DNA of 64,000 nt from Oscillibacter valericigenes (GCF_021531435.1 NZ_JAFBIS010000001.1:124001-188000), one strand, 5' to 3'; positions 16,631 through 26,104 are shown, numbered from the stretch's first letter. The notes: generated by a model from the letters alone, not told the origin. Made by a program: numbers and translations.

Positions 16631-17889
16631 AGCAGAGCTTTTACGAGCGGCTGGGGGAGTCCGTCTACCGGGAGACCCTGCCCAACGGACTGCAAATTTA
16701 TGTGGTGCCCAAGCCCGGCTACGCCAAGAAATACGCCTTTTTCGCTACCCGCTACGGCGGCATGGACACCCGCTTCTGCCTGAACGGAAAGTGGCTGGAC
16801 ACCCCGGCGGGCATTGCCCATTACCTGGAGCACAAGATGTTCGACACCAAGGAGGGCAACGCCCTCCAGGAGCTGGCGAAGAACGGCGCGGAGCCCAACG
16901 CGTTTACCTCCAACGCCATGACCGGCTATTATTTCGATTCCACCGACCATTTTGAGGAGAATCTGGAGATTTTGCTGTCCTTCGTGTCCATCCCCTATTT
17001 TACCGAGGAGAGCGTTGCCAAGGAGCAGGGCATCATCGGCCAGGAGATCCGCATGGTGGAGGACAACCCCGACTGGCAGATCTACGTCCGCATGATGCGG
17101 GCGCTGTACCAGAACAGCACTGCCCGCACCAGCATCGCCGGAACGGTGGAGAGCATCTCCCACATCACGGCGGAGACGCTGTATGACTGCCACAAGGCGT
17201 TCTACACGCCGTCCAACATGGTTTTGACCGTTGTGGGCGATGTGGACCCCATCCATGTTGTGGATTTGGCCCGTCGGGTGCTGCCCCGGGAGGGCGGCCC
17301 GGTCATCCCCCGGGACCACGGCACGGAGCCGCCGGAGGTGGCGGAGAAGGAGACCAGCCTCGCCATGGAGGTCTCCTGTCCCCAGTTCCTCACCGGCTTC
17401 AAATGCGCACCCGCCCGGGAGGGAGATTGCCTGCGTGCCAATGTCGTCGGCGACATGGCCTGCGACATTTTGCTTGGGGATTCCAGCCCCCTGTACCTGC
17501 GGCTCTACGATGAAGGGCTCATCAACACCAGCTTCGGCGGCGCCTTTGAGACCATGCCCGGTGTAGCGTACCTCTACGCCGGCGGTGACAGCAAGGACGC
17601 CCGGAAGGTCCGGGAGGAGATCCTGAAGGAATCCGCGCGGCTGGTGAGAGAGGGTATCGACGAGGAGTTCTACCAGCAGGTGCGGAAAGCCGCCTTCGGC
17701 GCCAATCTGCGGGGGCTGAACTCCTTTGAGAACATTGCCGTCTCCCTGACGGAGGGTTATTTCAACGGCTACGACCCCTTCCGGTTCCCTCAGGTGTTCG
17801 ATGAGGTCACCAAGGAGGACATCCGGGACTTCCTGCGGGAGAACATCACGGAGGAGCGGTGTGTCCTCAGCGAGATCGTGCCCCGTTAA
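16627..17889 (+). CDS. M16-family zinc peptidase (YmfH/YfmH type)
   Basis: A 420-residue partner of the preceding gene, starting within its stop (ATGA overlap). It carries the inverted zinc motif HYLEH in GIAHYLEHKMFD (about residue 64) and a downstream Glu in the EEnlEiLLSFVSIPYF helix region, so this is the catalytic subunit. The second half has NTSFGGAFETMPGVAYLYAG. Pairing of an active and an inactive M16 protein parallels mitochondrial MPP-type heterodimers. EF-P modification is the family association; the actual substrate is unknown. Confidence 0.87.
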   Translation: MKQSFYERLGESVYRETLPNGLQIYVVPKPGYAKKYAFFATRYGGMDTRFCLNGKWLDTPAGIAHYLEHKMFDTKEGNALQELAKNGAEPNAFTSNAMTGYYFDSTDHFEENLEILLSFVSIPYFTEESVAKEQGIIGQEIRMVEDNPDWQIYVRMMRALYQNSTARTSIAGTVESISHITAETLYDCHKAFYTPSNMVLTVVGDVDPIHVVDLARRVLPREGGPVIPRDHGTEPPEVAEKETSLAMEVSCPQFLTGFKCAPAREGDCLRANVVGDMACDILLGDSSPLYLRLYDEGLINTSFGGAFETMPGVAYLYAGGDSKDARKVREEILKESARLVREGIDEEFYQQVRKAAFGANLRGLNSFENIAVSLTEGYFNGYDPFRFPQVFDEVTKEDIRDFLRENITEERCVLSEIVPR

Positions 17890-17933
17890 ACCGCCCCGGC
17901 CACAGCGTTTTTTAAGAAAGGAAGAATTTTGTT

Positions 17934-18932
17934 TTGACTGCGTTAAAGGATATGCCCATCAGCTTTCCCGGCCTGTTCGGTGACTGGGAATTCAACCCCG
18001 ATCCCATCGCCCTCCACATCGGCCACGGGATTTACTGGTACGGGATCATCCTGGCCTGCGCTATGCTGGCCGGATTGTTCCTGTGCATGAAGCAGGCCAA
18101 GCGCTTTGGCCTCACCGAGGACAATGTGCTGGACCTGGTGCTGTGGGCGGTGCCCTGCTGCATCCTGGGCTCCCGTATCTATTACGTCATTTTTTACCTG
18201 GACCTGTACCGCAACGCCGACGGAAGCCTGGACTGGGGCCGCATCGTTGCCATCTGGGACGGCGGCCTTGCCATCTACGGCACGGTCATCGCCGGCGTGA
18301 TCGTGGTGCTGATCTTCACAAAGGTAAAGAAGCTGCGGTTCGCCGCCATGACGGACCTGGCCGCCATGGGTCTGCTGCTGGGCCAGATCATCGGCCGGTG
18401 GGCCAACTTCATCAACCGGGAGGCCTTCGGCGGCCTCACCGACCTGCCCTGGCGGATGCGGCTGTGGGTCAGCACGACCCAGTATATCGAGGTGCATCCC
18501 ACCTTCCTCTATGAGAGCCTGTGGAACCTGGTGGGACTGCTGCTGATGCTGCTTGTTATCACCAAGGGCCGTCGGTTCGACGGCGAGAACACCTGGTTCT
18601 ACTTCCTGTGGTACGGCCTGGGCCGCTCCTGGATCGAGGGCCTGCGGACCGACAGCCTGTACCTGTTTAACTGGACCTTTATGGGCCAGCCCATCCGGGT
18701 GTCCCAGGTGCTGAGCATGGTGATGGTCGTGGTGGCGGCGTTTATGCTGTTTTACAATATCAAGATCAAAAAACGCACTGCAGACGGTCTGTTGGTGAAG
18801 CAGGTGGCCGCGGCAGCTGCCGCTGAAACTGCGGAAACCGCGGCGGATGCTCCGCTGGAGGAGATAACGGCAGAGGAGACCGCGGCAGAAGCGTCGGAGA
18901 CGGAGGAACTTGACGATGGCGGTACGGATTGA
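17934..18932 (+). CDS. lgt: Prolipoprotein diacylglyceryl transferase
   Basis: A 332-residue multi-pass membrane enzyme that transfers diacylglycerol from phosphatidylglycerol to the lipobox Cys of prolipoproteins. Conserved signatures are GIYWYGIILACAMLAGL, GSRIYYVIFYLD, WDGGLAIYG and the Lgt signature GQIIGRWANFINREAFGG. HPTFLYESLWNLVG follows, with the late GLGRSWIEGLRTDSLYL. The last 60 residues are an Ala/Glu-rich tail. The start is a TTG at 17934 with AAAGGAAG nine bases upstream; ATG 17952 is the alternative. It overlaps folD by 17 bases. Confidence 0.94.
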   Translation: MTALKDMPISFPGLFGDWEFNPDPIALHIGHGIYWYGIILACAMLAGLFLCMKQAKRFGLTEDNVLDLVLWAVPCCILGSRIYYVIFYLDLYRNADGSLDWGRIVAIWDGGLAIYGTVIAGVIVVLIFTKVKKLRFAAMTDLAAMGLLLGQIIGRWANFINREAFGGLTDLPWRMRLWVSTTQYIEVHPTFLYESLWNLVGLLLMLLVITKGRRFDGENTWFYFLWYGLGRSWIEGLRTDSLYLFNWTFMGQPIRVSQVLSMVMVVVAAFMLFYNIKIKKRTADGLLVKQVAAAAAAETAETAADAPLEEITAEETAAEASETEELDDGGTD

Positions 18933-19755
18933 CGGCAAGGCCCTGGCAGCCCAGGTGAAGGAACGGGTCCGGGAGGAGGCGGCAAAGCTGCCCCGAAAGC
19001 CTGGCCTGGCGGTGATCCTGGTGGGGGAGAACCCCGCCAGCCAGGTCTATGTCAATGGCAAGGAAAAAGACTGTACAGAGTGTGGAATTCAGAGCTTTTC
19101 TCACAGATTGCCCGCGGAGACCAGTCAGGAAGAGCTGCTGGCGCTGGTCCGTGAGCTGAACGAAGACCGGTTGGTGGACGGCATCCTCTGCCAGCTTCCC
19201 CTTCCTAAGGGTCTGGATGAGGATGCGGTCATCAACGCCATTGCCCCGGACAAGGACGTGGACTGCTTCCATCCCTTCAACGTGGGGCGGATGTCCATTG
19301 GGGAGCCGGTGTTCCTGCCCTGTACCCCCGCCGGCGTCATGGAGATGCTGCGGGCCTACGCCGTTCCGGTGAAGGGCAAAAACTGTGTGGTGCTGGGACG
19401 GAGCAACATCGTGGGCAAGCCTATGGCGATGCTGCTGACCCAGGCCGACGGCACCGTGACGGTCTGCCACTCCAAGACGGAGCATCTGGAGGAGTTTACC
19501 CGTCAGGCGGACATTCTGGTGTCCGCCATCGGCAAGACGGGCTTTGTCACCGCTGACATGGTGAAGGACGGCGCGGTGGTCATCGACGTGGCCATGAACC
19601 GGGACGAGAACGGGAAACTCTGCGGCGACGTGGACTTCGCCGCTGTGGAGCCGAAAGCATCTTACATCACTCCCGTGCCCGGCGGTGTAGGGCCCATGAC
19701 CCGGGCTATGCTGATGGAAAACATCCTCACCGCATCAAAACAGCATCAGGCGTGA
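18916..19755 (+). CDS. folD: Bifunctional methylenetetrahydrofolate dehydrogenase/cyclohydrolase
   Basis: A 279-residue enzyme of one-carbon metabolism interconverting 5,10-methylene-, methenyl- and 10-formyl-tetrahydrofolate. Key features are VILVGENPASQVYVNGKEKD with the catalytic Lys of YVNGK, the QLPLPKGLDED loop, the Rossmann segment VVLGRSNIVGKPMAMLL, and the C-terminal PVPGGVGPMTRAML. ATG 18916 was chosen behind GGAGGAA inside the lgt tail. It ends at the terminator at 19767-19795. Confidence 0.96.
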   Translation: MAVRIDGKALAAQVKERVREEAAKLPRKPGLAVILVGENPASQVYVNGKEKDCTECGIQSFSHRLPAETSQEELLALVRELNEDRLVDGILCQLPLPKGLDEDAVINAIAPDKDVDCFHPFNVGRMSIGEPVFLPCTPAGVMEMLRAYAVPVKGKNCVVLGRSNIVGKPMAMLLTQADGTVTVCHSKTEHLEEFTRQADILVSAIGKTGFVTADMVKDGAVVIDVAMNRDENGKLCGDVDFAAVEPKASYITPVPGGVGPMTRAMLMENILTASKQHQA

Positions 19756-19766
19756 TATTCTTGCAG

Positions 19767-19795
19767 CGGCGGCCGGGAACGGCCGCCGTTTTTTT
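19767..19795 (+). terminator. Terminator after folD
   Basis: CGGCGGCC and GGCCGCCG flank a six-base loop and are followed by seven T's. Confidence 0.8.
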
Positions 19796-19805
19796 GTGGC
19801 GGGGA

Positions 19806-19834
19806 TTGCATACACTGTAAAGAAGTGGTATATT
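19806..19834 (+). promoter_or_regulatory. Promoter of the SLH/glycosidase gene
   Basis: TTGCAT (19806-19811), a 17-base spacer and TATATT (19829-19834) lie 34 bases before the preferred GTG start. Confidence 0.6.
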
Positions 19835-19867
19835 GACTCTATTCTTGTAAGAATGGAGCGAAAAACC

Positions 19868-21559
19868 GTGAAAAAGCGCATGTTATCTTGTTTGCTGGTA
19901 TTGATATTGGCGGCGGGACTTCTTTCCGTTCCGGCTGCGGCCTCCGGGTCCAGTGCGGAATCCACCAACCGGGCGGACAAGCTGGTGGCCCTGCATCTGT
20001 TTCAGGGTACTGCAGACGGCTACAAGCTGGACAATACCCCTACCCGGATGCAGGGACTGGTGATGCTCATTCGACTGCTGGGCAAGGAGGAAGAGGCACT
20101 GAGCCGTAAGGAGGTATCTCCCTTCACGGACCTGACCTGGGGCCAGGACCATGCGGGTTATGCCTATGTTCACGGCCTGACCAAGGGAACCAGTGCGACG
20201 ACCTTTACGCCCAACAGCCCCCTGACTGCCACGGGATATGTGACCTTCCTGCTGCGTGCCCTGGGGTACAGCGACACCGAGGGCGATTTTGCATGGGGAC
20301 AGCAGATGGCATTTGCCAACAGTATCGGCATGATGGACCAGGCGGCGGTGAGCAAGCTGCCCGGCCTGACGCTGAACCGGGGCGATATGGTGGACCTGTC
20401 CTACGCTGCTTTGACCTGCCGCATGAAGGGGGAGAATCGTACCCTGGCGGAAAAGCTGCGGGATGACGGCGTATTCACCACCGCCGAGGGTAAGGCTGCC
20501 GGCGTACTGGGCAGCGGCGCGGGCTGGACCTATTCCTACGTTCCCTACAACAATTCCACGGTGAAATACGCGAAAAAGACGGTTGCCACATCCAAGGGCA
20601 ATGTGACCGCCCATGTGCTGACGGTGAACACCGCCAATCCCCGGGTGACCGTGAAGTCCGCCATGGTGAACAACACTTTAGGCGCCACCGCTCCGTTTTC
20701 CCAGATCGTGAAAAATTCCGGCGGCGCCGTGGCCGTGATCAACGGCAATTTCTTCGCCGCTTATGACGCGTTCAAGGTTCCCATCGGTCATGTGATGGTG
20801 GACGGCGAGTTCCTGTATGCCAGCTCCGGCGTGTCCTCTCTGGGTATTACGAAAAACGGCGAGGTGCGCATCGGACGTCCCGCCCTGTTTACCCGGGTGA
20901 AAGAGACCGGCGGCTCCAACTCCTGGGCCGCCTATGAGATCAACACCTACTACCAGGGTGACAGCGTGTCCGTGATGTATACCCCGGCCTACGGCAAGAG
21001 CGTGGCTGTCACCGGCACCGGCAGTATGCTGACGGTCAGCGGAGGCGTCATCACCGGCTTTGACCCGGTGGCGCCGGGCGCCGTGGTGAGCATCCCTGCC
21101 GACGGCTATGTGGTGTTTATGGGCACCGGATACACCTCCACGGATTATTTCCGTATCCCCACTGTGGGTAAGAGCGTGACGATGGAGTATTACCTCTTTA
21201 AGGAGGACCCGGAGGGCTTCCGGCTGGATGATGTGGAGAGCATCATCTCCGGTGCGCCCCGGCTGGTACAGGACGGGGCCATTGTTACCTCACTAGAGCC
21301 GGGCTTTACCGAGGCGCGCTTCACCACCAATTCCGCGCCCCGGACCGCTGTGGGCGTCAACGGGGAGGGAGAGCTGCTGCTGGTGTCCGTGCCCGGCGGG
21401 GCGACGATCCAGCAGATGCGGGAGCTGATGCTGGCGCTGGGCTGCGTGGATGCCTTCAATGTCGACGGCGGCGCCTCCTGCGGCATGTACTACAACGGTT
21501 CCTATCTGGCGACACCGGGGCGGGAAATTCCGGTGACGCTGCAGGTATTTGTGGATTGA
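19868..21559 (+). CDS. Secreted SLH-domain protein with phosphodiester glycosidase (NAGPA-like) domain
   Basis: A 563-residue exported protein. The signal peptide is MKKRMLSCLLVLILAAGLLS with a cleavage-like AAA-S site. Residues about 35-190 contain SLH-like repeats (e.g. SPFTDLTWGQDHAGYAYVHG, TFTPNSPLTATGYVTFLLRA), which bind secondary cell-wall polymer. The C-terminal half (about 215-563) is a NAGPA-type domain: AVINGNFFAAYDAFKVPIGH, APRTAVGVNGEGELLLVSV and the closing FNVDGGASCGMYYNG. Such domains cleave sugar phosphodiesters. The GTG at 19868, behind GGAG, gives the ideal signal peptide; ATG 19853 is an alternative. Confidence 0.85.
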   Translation: MKKRMLSCLLVLILAAGLLSVPAAASGSSAESTNRADKLVALHLFQGTADGYKLDNTPTRMQGLVMLIRLLGKEEEALSRKEVSPFTDLTWGQDHAGYAYVHGLTKGTSATTFTPNSPLTATGYVTFLLRALGYSDTEGDFAWGQQMAFANSIGMMDQAAVSKLPGLTLNRGDMVDLSYAALTCRMKGENRTLAEKLRDDGVFTTAEGKAAGVLGSGAGWTYSYVPYNNSTVKYAKKTVATSKGNVTAHVLTVNTANPRVTVKSAMVNNTLGATAPFSQIVKNSGGAVAVINGNFFAAYDAFKVPIGHVMVDGEFLYASSGVSSLGITKNGEVRIGRPALFTRVKETGGSNSWAAYEINTYYQGDSVSVMYTPAYGKSVAVTGTGSMLTVSGGVITGFDPVAPGAVVSIPADGYVVFMGTGYTSTDYFRIPTVGKSVTMEYYLFKEDPEGFRLDDVESIISGAPRLVQDGAIVTSLEPGFTEARFTTNSAPRTAVGVNGEGELLLVSVPGGATIQQMRELMLALGCVDAFNVDGGASCGMYYNGSYLATPGREIPVTLQVFVD

Positions 21560-21566
21560 ACAGCAT

Positions 21567-21606
21567 AAAAAATTACCGTGAGCATGTTTGCTCACGGTAA
21601 TTTTTT
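21567..21606. terminator. Bidirectional terminator
   Basis: AAAAAATTACCGTGAGCA and its complement flank a four-base loop. It ends both the rightward SLH gene and the leftward PAP2 gene. Confidence 0.85.
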
Positions 21607-22234
21607 ATGGACGTTTTCGCCGGTAGATAGGGACGGCGGCCAGCAGGGACAGAACCAGTCCGCCTGCCACATCCAGGACGGAGTGCTGCTTGATGAACAG
21701 GGTGGAGACGCAGATCAGGGCCGCCAGCACCGGAACGCCCAACCGCGGCAGGGGATGGGAGCGCAAGCGGGGGCTGTCCCACACCGCCAGGGCCGCGCCC
21801 ACGGAGCCCACCACGTGGACGGAGGGAAAGACGTTGGTATTGGTATCGACATGGTAGAGGGCGGCTATCAGGGCGGTAGGGAGGTTGTCACGGGGAAAGA
21901 CCTGGGGACGGAGATCCTGGCCGTTGGGGATCAGGAGCCAGATCAGGACGCTGGAAAAGAAAGTGACAGACAGGAAGGCCATATAACGGCGAAAACCGGG
22001 CGCGTCCTGGAGCAGCAGGTACAGTCCGACCGCTATCAGCAGGGGATACCATGCGCAGTAAAACAGGACGAACCACTCACAGAAGGGAATGCGGCTATCC
22101 AGCGGGAGCTGGGTGGACCAGTAGTTGTTCATGGGGAGGTGCTCAATCAGTACGAAAGCCAGGAGGTAGAGCGGCAGCCACAGGACATATTTCAAATCCT
22201 TCCAGGGAATATTGGACAGGCGCAAGAATATCAC
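21605..22234 (-). CDS. PAP2-family membrane phosphatase
   Basis: A 209-residue integral membrane protein with about six hydrophobic segments. The acid-phosphatase superfamily signature is partly visible: FPSVHVVGSVGAAL (the SGH-type motif, here PSVH) and KQHSVLDVAGGLVLSLL (the SRxxxxxHxxxD-type motif with His and Asp). The usual KxxxxxxRP first motif is not obvious, so this is a divergent member. Likely substrates are lipid phosphates such as phosphatidate or undecaprenyl diphosphate. It is preceded by two palindromes at 22244-22280. Confidence 0.8.
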   Translation of the reverse strand: MIFLRLSNIPWKDLKYVLWLPLYLLAFVLIEHLPMNNYWSTQLPLDSRIPFCEWFVLFYCAWYPLLIAVGLYLLLQDAPGFRRYMAFLSVTFFSSVLIWLLIPNGQDLRPQVFPRDNLPTALIAALYHVDTNTNVFPSVHVVGSVGAALAVWDSPRLRSHPLPRLGVPVLAALICVSTLFIKQHSVLDVAGGLVLSLLAAVPIYRRKRP

Positions 22235-22243
22235 CTTTTTATC

Positions 22244-22280
22244 TGTACAGATTTGTACAAAAAAGATAGCACAAGTGCTA
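22244..22280. promoter_or_regulatory. Two palindromic sites upstream of the PAP2 gene
   Basis: TGTACAGATTTGTACA (22244-22259) and TAGCACAAGTGCTA (22267-22280) are near-perfect inverted repeats in the short upstream region of the PAP2 gene. They look like operators; no regulator is assigned. Confidence 0.35.
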
Positions 22281-22334
22281 TGGGGAAATCATGGATATTT
22301 TGGGAATAAAATATGAAAAAACTGTAAAGCGACA

Positions 22335-22370
22335 AGAAAAAAAGAACCGCTGCGAAATTCGCAGCGGCTC
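22335..22370 (-). terminator. Terminator of the BMP-type ABC transporter operon
   Basis: On the minus strand GAGCCGCTGCG pairs with CGCAGCGGTTC and is followed by TTTTTTT. It lies 14 bases beyond the second permease stop. Confidence 0.8.
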
Positions 22371-22383
22371 TTTGCAGGTTGCG

Positions 22384-23373
22384 TCAGCGCTCTTCTCTGA
22401 AATAGGCAAGGCCCAGGCTTGCCGGGGGCTGGTTTTCACGCTTCTTGCGCAGGGAGGTGACCACCAGCACCACGATGGTGACCAGGTAGGGCAGCATCTT
22501 GAACAGCTCGATGTCCTTGCGGCCCAGGCCGGGAATGATGAGGTAGACCCAGAACAGCAGGCCGAACAGGTAAGAGCCCCAGATGGCGTTGACAGACCGC
22601 CAGGTGGCGAAGATGACCAGCGCCACGGCCAGCCAGCCCAGAGACTCGATGGTGCCGTCGTTGGCCCAGGTGCCCTTGATGTAGTCCATGGTGTAGTACA
22701 GGCCGCCCATGCCGGAGATACCGGCGCCGATGCAGGTAGCCAGATACTTATAGCGGGTGACATTGATGCCCGCCGCGTCAGCGGTGGCAGGATTCTCGCC
22801 CACGGCCCGGAGGTTCAGACCAGTGCGGGTGCGGTTCAGGAACCAAGCCATGGCCACCGCTACCACAATGGCGAGATAGGCCATGAAGCCGTAGCTCAAA
22901 AACAGCTTGCCCACGACGCCCAGATTCGTCACGTTATTGAGGTTGGCGCGGTAGACGGAGCTGGTGGCCGCCACGGAGATCTGGCCCACGCCGCCGGCCA
23001 TGGTGTTCAGGCCGCCGCCGAAGAAGTTTGCCACGCCGCCGCCGAAGATGGTCAGCGTCAGGCCGGTGACGTTCTGGTTGGCCCGGAGGGTGATGGTCAG
23101 GAAGCTGTACAGCAGGCCGCCCAGAGCCGCCGCCGCGAAGGCGGCGATGAAGCTGATGAGCAGGCACACTACCTTGTTGGGCGCGGGATTGTTGAGCTCA
23201 TAGAAGAAAGAAGCCGCCAGACCCGCGATGCCGCCCAGGTACATGATACCGGGGACGCCCAGGTTCAGGTTGCCGGATTTCTCCGTCAGGATCTCGCCGA
23301 TGGCGCCGAACATGATGACGGTGCCAAAGCATACGGCAGACTGCAGAAGCTGAATGATCTGTGCGCTTGTCAT
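22384..23373 (-). CDS. BMP-type (nucleoside) ABC transporter permease, second subunit
   Basis: A 329-residue membrane permease with 8-10 hydrophobic segments, of the branched/ribose-type permease family used by nucleoside importers (NupQ/YufQ-like). Typical motifs are FGAIGEILTEKSGNLNLGVPG near the N-terminus and NLRAVGENPATADAAGINVTRYK, the cytoplasmic loop that contacts the ATPase. The ATG at 23373 overlaps the upstream permease stop by four bases; longer frames upstream lie inside that gene. It is the last gene of the transporter operon. Confidence 0.9.
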   Translation of the reverse strand: MTSAQIIQLLQSAVCFGTVIMFGAIGEILTEKSGNLNLGVPGIMYLGGIAGLAASFFYELNNPAPNKVVCLLISFIAAFAAAALGGLLYSFLTITLRANQNVTGLTLTIFGGGVANFFGGGLNTMAGGVGQISVAATSSVYRANLNNVTNLGVVGKLFLSYGFMAYLAIVVAVAMAWFLNRTRTGLNLRAVGENPATADAAGINVTRYKYLATCIGAGISGMGGLYYTMDYIKGTWANDGTIESLGWLAVALVIFATWRSVNAIWGSYLFGLLFWVYLIIPGLGRKDIELFKMLPYLVTIVVLVVTSLRKKRENQPPASLGLAYFREER

Positions 23374-24479
23374 TTGGCCTCGCCCTCCTTTTTGCCCCGC
23401 AGGATAACACGGTAATTGATGAAGAACTCGCTGCCCAGGATGAAGAACAGGATGATGCCGGTGATGATATTGGAAGCGTAATCGTTCAGGTTGAACTGGG
23501 AGGCGATCTGGATGGCGCCCTTCTGCAGGAACACCAGTAGCAGGGAAATGAGGATCATGACGAAGGTGTTGAACTGGGCGAGCCACGCAACGATGATAGC
23601 GGTGAAGCCCCGTCCGCCGGCGGTGGAGGTGGAGATGGTGTGGCTGGCACCGGCCACGGCGATGAAGCCCGCCAGACCGCAGATGGCGCCGGAGATGGCC
23701 ATGGTGCGGATGGTGACCTTCTTCACGCTGATGCCCGCGTACCGGGCGGTGTTGACGCTGTCGCCGACGACGGTGATCTCATAGCCGTGCTTGGAGTATT
23801 TCAGGTACAGGAACATGCCCACAGTCAGCACCAGGACCAGGATCACGTTCAGGCCGTACGTCTGGCCGAAGACCTCCGGGAACCAGCCGGCCTTCGTCTG
23901 CTGGTTGATGACGCCCACGGTGTTAGAGCCGATGGGGTTTTCCCACAGTGCCACGCAATAGCTGGTGATCTGGATGGCGACGTAGTTCATCATCAGGGTG
24001 AACAGCGTCTCGTTGGTGTTCCACACCGCCTTGAAGGTGGCGGGGATGACGCCCCAGACACAGCCGGCCAGGATGCTCATGATGGCCATGATGACCAGCA
24101 GCACCGGGGTGGGGAGGGACGTGCCGTAGGCCCGCATGATGCCGGCGGTGATGACGCCGCCAATCAGCACCTGGCCCTCGGCGCCGATGTTCCAGAATTT
24201 CATTTTGAAGGCGGGAGCCAGACCCACGCCGATGCACAGCAGCATCATGGTGTCACGGATGGTGACCCAGCTCCGGCGGGAGGTGCCGAAGGCGCCGTCG
24301 AAAATGGCCTCATAGACCTGGATGGGATTCAGCTTGGTCACGGCAAAGATGAAGATGCCGCTGACGATCAACGACAACAGCACCGCGATCACACGGATGC
24401 CGTATGCCTTGGGACGGGAGATGCCGTCCCGCTTGGCGATGCGCAGCAGGGGTTCTTTTCCTTGTTTCACTTGACTCAT
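23370..24479 (-). CDS. BMP-type (nucleoside) ABC transporter permease, first subunit
   Basis: A 369-residue membrane permease (NupP/YufP-like). Hallmarks are an N-terminal transmembrane segment, KMKFWNIGAEGQVLIGGVIT, and GYEITVVGDSVNTARYAGIS, the coupling-helix loop. It overlaps the ATPase gene by four bases on one side and the second permease by four on the other, so all three subunits are translationally coupled. The charged C-terminus RGKKEGEAK is cytoplasmic. Confidence 0.9.
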   Translation of the reverse strand: MSQVKQGKEPLLRIAKRDGISRPKAYGIRVIAVLLSLIVSGIFIFAVTKLNPIQVYEAIFDGAFGTSRRSWVTIRDTMMLLCIGVGLAPAFKMKFWNIGAEGQVLIGGVITAGIMRAYGTSLPTPVLLVIMAIMSILAGCVWGVIPATFKAVWNTNETLFTLMMNYVAIQITSYCVALWENPIGSNTVGVINQQTKAGWFPEVFGQTYGLNVILVLVLTVGMFLYLKYSKHGYEITVVGDSVNTARYAGISVKKVTIRTMAISGAICGLAGFIAVAGASHTISTSTAGGRGFTAIIVAWLAQFNTFVMILISLLLVFLQKGAIQIASQFNLNDYASNIITGIILFFILGSEFFINYRVILRGKKEGEAK

Positions 24480-26026
24480 GCCTCCGCAGCCTCCTTATTA
24501 AAGCGGGTCATCAGCAGGCCCACTTCCTCTTTGGTGGTGGTGCGGGCGTCCACGATGCCGCTGACCTGGCCGCCGCACAGGACCAGGATGCGGTCGCACA
24601 GCTCCAGCAGCACGTCCAGATCCTCGCCCACGTAGACCACGGCGACGCCCTTCATCTTCTGCTCCGTCAGCAGGTTGTAGATCGTATAGGAGGTGTTGAT
24701 GTCCAGGCCGCGGACGGCGTAGGCCGTCATCAGAACAGAGGGCTTCTGGGCGATCTCACGGCCCACCAGGACCTTCTGCACGTTGCCGCCGGACAGACGC
24801 CGGACCGGGAAGTTGACGCTGGGCGTGACAACATCCAGCTCCTCCATGACTTCCTCGGCCAGCTTCTTGGGGGCTTTGCGGTCGGTGAAAATACCGTGGC
24901 CCTTGCGGTAGCTGCGCAGCAGCATGTTGCCCGTCATGCCCAGGGACCCTACCAGGCCCATGCCCAGACGGTCCTCCGGCACAAAGGCCAGAGACACGCC
25001 GGAACGCTTGATCTGCAGAGGCGTTTTGCCCACCAGCTCCACACCGTCCTTGTTATCGGGATGACCGATGGGGCGGTAGCGGATGGAGGCGCCGCTCTGC
25101 ATGGGCTGGAGGCCGGCGATGGCTTCCAGCAGCTCCTTCTGGCCGGAGCCGGCGATGCCGGCGATGCCCAGGATCTCGCCGCCCATGGCGGTGAAGGTCA
25201 CATCGTCCAGCCGCTTGACGCCCATGGCGTCAAAGACGGTGACGTGCTCGACCTCCAGACGGGGAGTGGGGTCCTTGGGCTCCGGGCGGTCGATGTTCAG
25301 CGTCACCGCGTGCCCCACCATCATATCCGTCAGCGCCTGGGGCGAGGTGTCCTTTGTCAGGACGTCGCCTATGTACTCGCCCTTCCGCAGGACCGCCACC
25401 CGGTCGGAGACGTCCATGACCTCGTGGAGCTTGTGGGTGATGATGATCATGGCCTTGCCGTCGGCCTTCATGTTCCGCATGACGTCAAAGAGGCGGTCGG
25501 TCTCCTGAGGCGTCAGCACGGCGGTGGGCTCGTCCAGGATCAGGATCTGCGCGCCCCGGTAGAGGACCTTGACGATCTCCACCGTCTGCTTTTCCGATAC
25601 GGACATATCGTAGACCTTTTTGGCGGGGTCGATATGGAAGCCGTATCGATCGCAGATCTCCGTGATCTTGGCGGAGGCGGCCTTCAGGTCCAGCTTGCCC
25701 TCTTCCTCCAGGCCCAGGACGATGTTCTCCGCCGCGGTAAACACGTCTACCAGCTTGAAATGCTGGTGGATCATGCCGATGCCGTTGTCGTAGGCGTCCT
25801 TGGGGGAGGCAATGGTGACAGGCTTGCCGTTCACCAGGATCTCGCCTTCGTCAGGGAAGTAGATGCCGGCCAGCATGTTCATCAGGGTGGTCTTGCCGCT
25901 GCCGTTCTCTCCCAGCAGGGACAGGATCTCTCCCCGGTTGATGTCCAAGGAGACATTGTGGTTGGCGACTACCTTTCCGAACCGTTTTGTGATGTTTTTC
26001 AATTGGACCGCTGCTACAGTTTCCAA
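24476..26026 (-). CDS. BMP-type (nucleoside) ABC transporter ATP-binding protein, two NBDs
   Basis: A double nucleotide-binding-domain ATPase of about 516 residues. NBD1 has Walker A GENGSGKTTLMN and Walker B ILILDEPTAVLTPQE. NBD2 has GIAGIAGSGQKELLEA (a degenerate P-loop) and a proper RRLSGGNVQK signature, but its Walker B reads VLMTAYAVRGLD without Asp-Glu, so site 2 is probably inactive. This is common in sugar/nucleoside importers. The start is placed at a TTG (26026) because AGGAAGG lies nine bases upstream; ATG 26035 directly abuts that site and ATG 26056 lacks one. The promoter is at 26124-26152. Confidence 0.9.
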   Translation of the reverse strand: METVAAVQLKNITKRFGKVVANHNVSLDINRGEILSLLGENGSGKTTLMNMLAGIYFPDEGEILVNGKPVTIASPKDAYDNGIGMIHQHFKLVDVFTAAENIVLGLEEEGKLDLKAASAKITEICDRYGFHIDPAKKVYDMSVSEKQTVEIVKVLYRGAQILILDEPTAVLTPQETDRLFDVMRNMKADGKAMIIITHKLHEVMDVSDRVAVLRKGEYIGDVLTKDTSPQALTDMMVGHAVTLNIDRPEPKDPTPRLEVEHVTVFDAMGVKRLDDVTFTAMGGEILGIAGIAGSGQKELLEAIAGLQPMQSGASIRYRPIGHPDNKDGVELVGKTPLQIKRSGVSLAFVPEDRLGMGLVGSLGMTGNMLLRSYRKGHGIFTDRKAPKKLAEEVMEELDVVTPSVNFPVRRLSGGNVQKVLVGREIAQKPSVLMTAYAVRGLDINTSYTIYNLLTEQKMKGVAVVYVGEDLDVLLELCDRILVLCGGQVSGIVDARTTTKEEVGLLMTRFNKEAAEA

Positions 26027-26104
26027 AATGACCATCCTTCCTGCCGTCTTCGGCATAAAATGGGGAAGCGCCGGAGAAACCGGAAGCCCGGCGCTTCATT
26101 TGAA

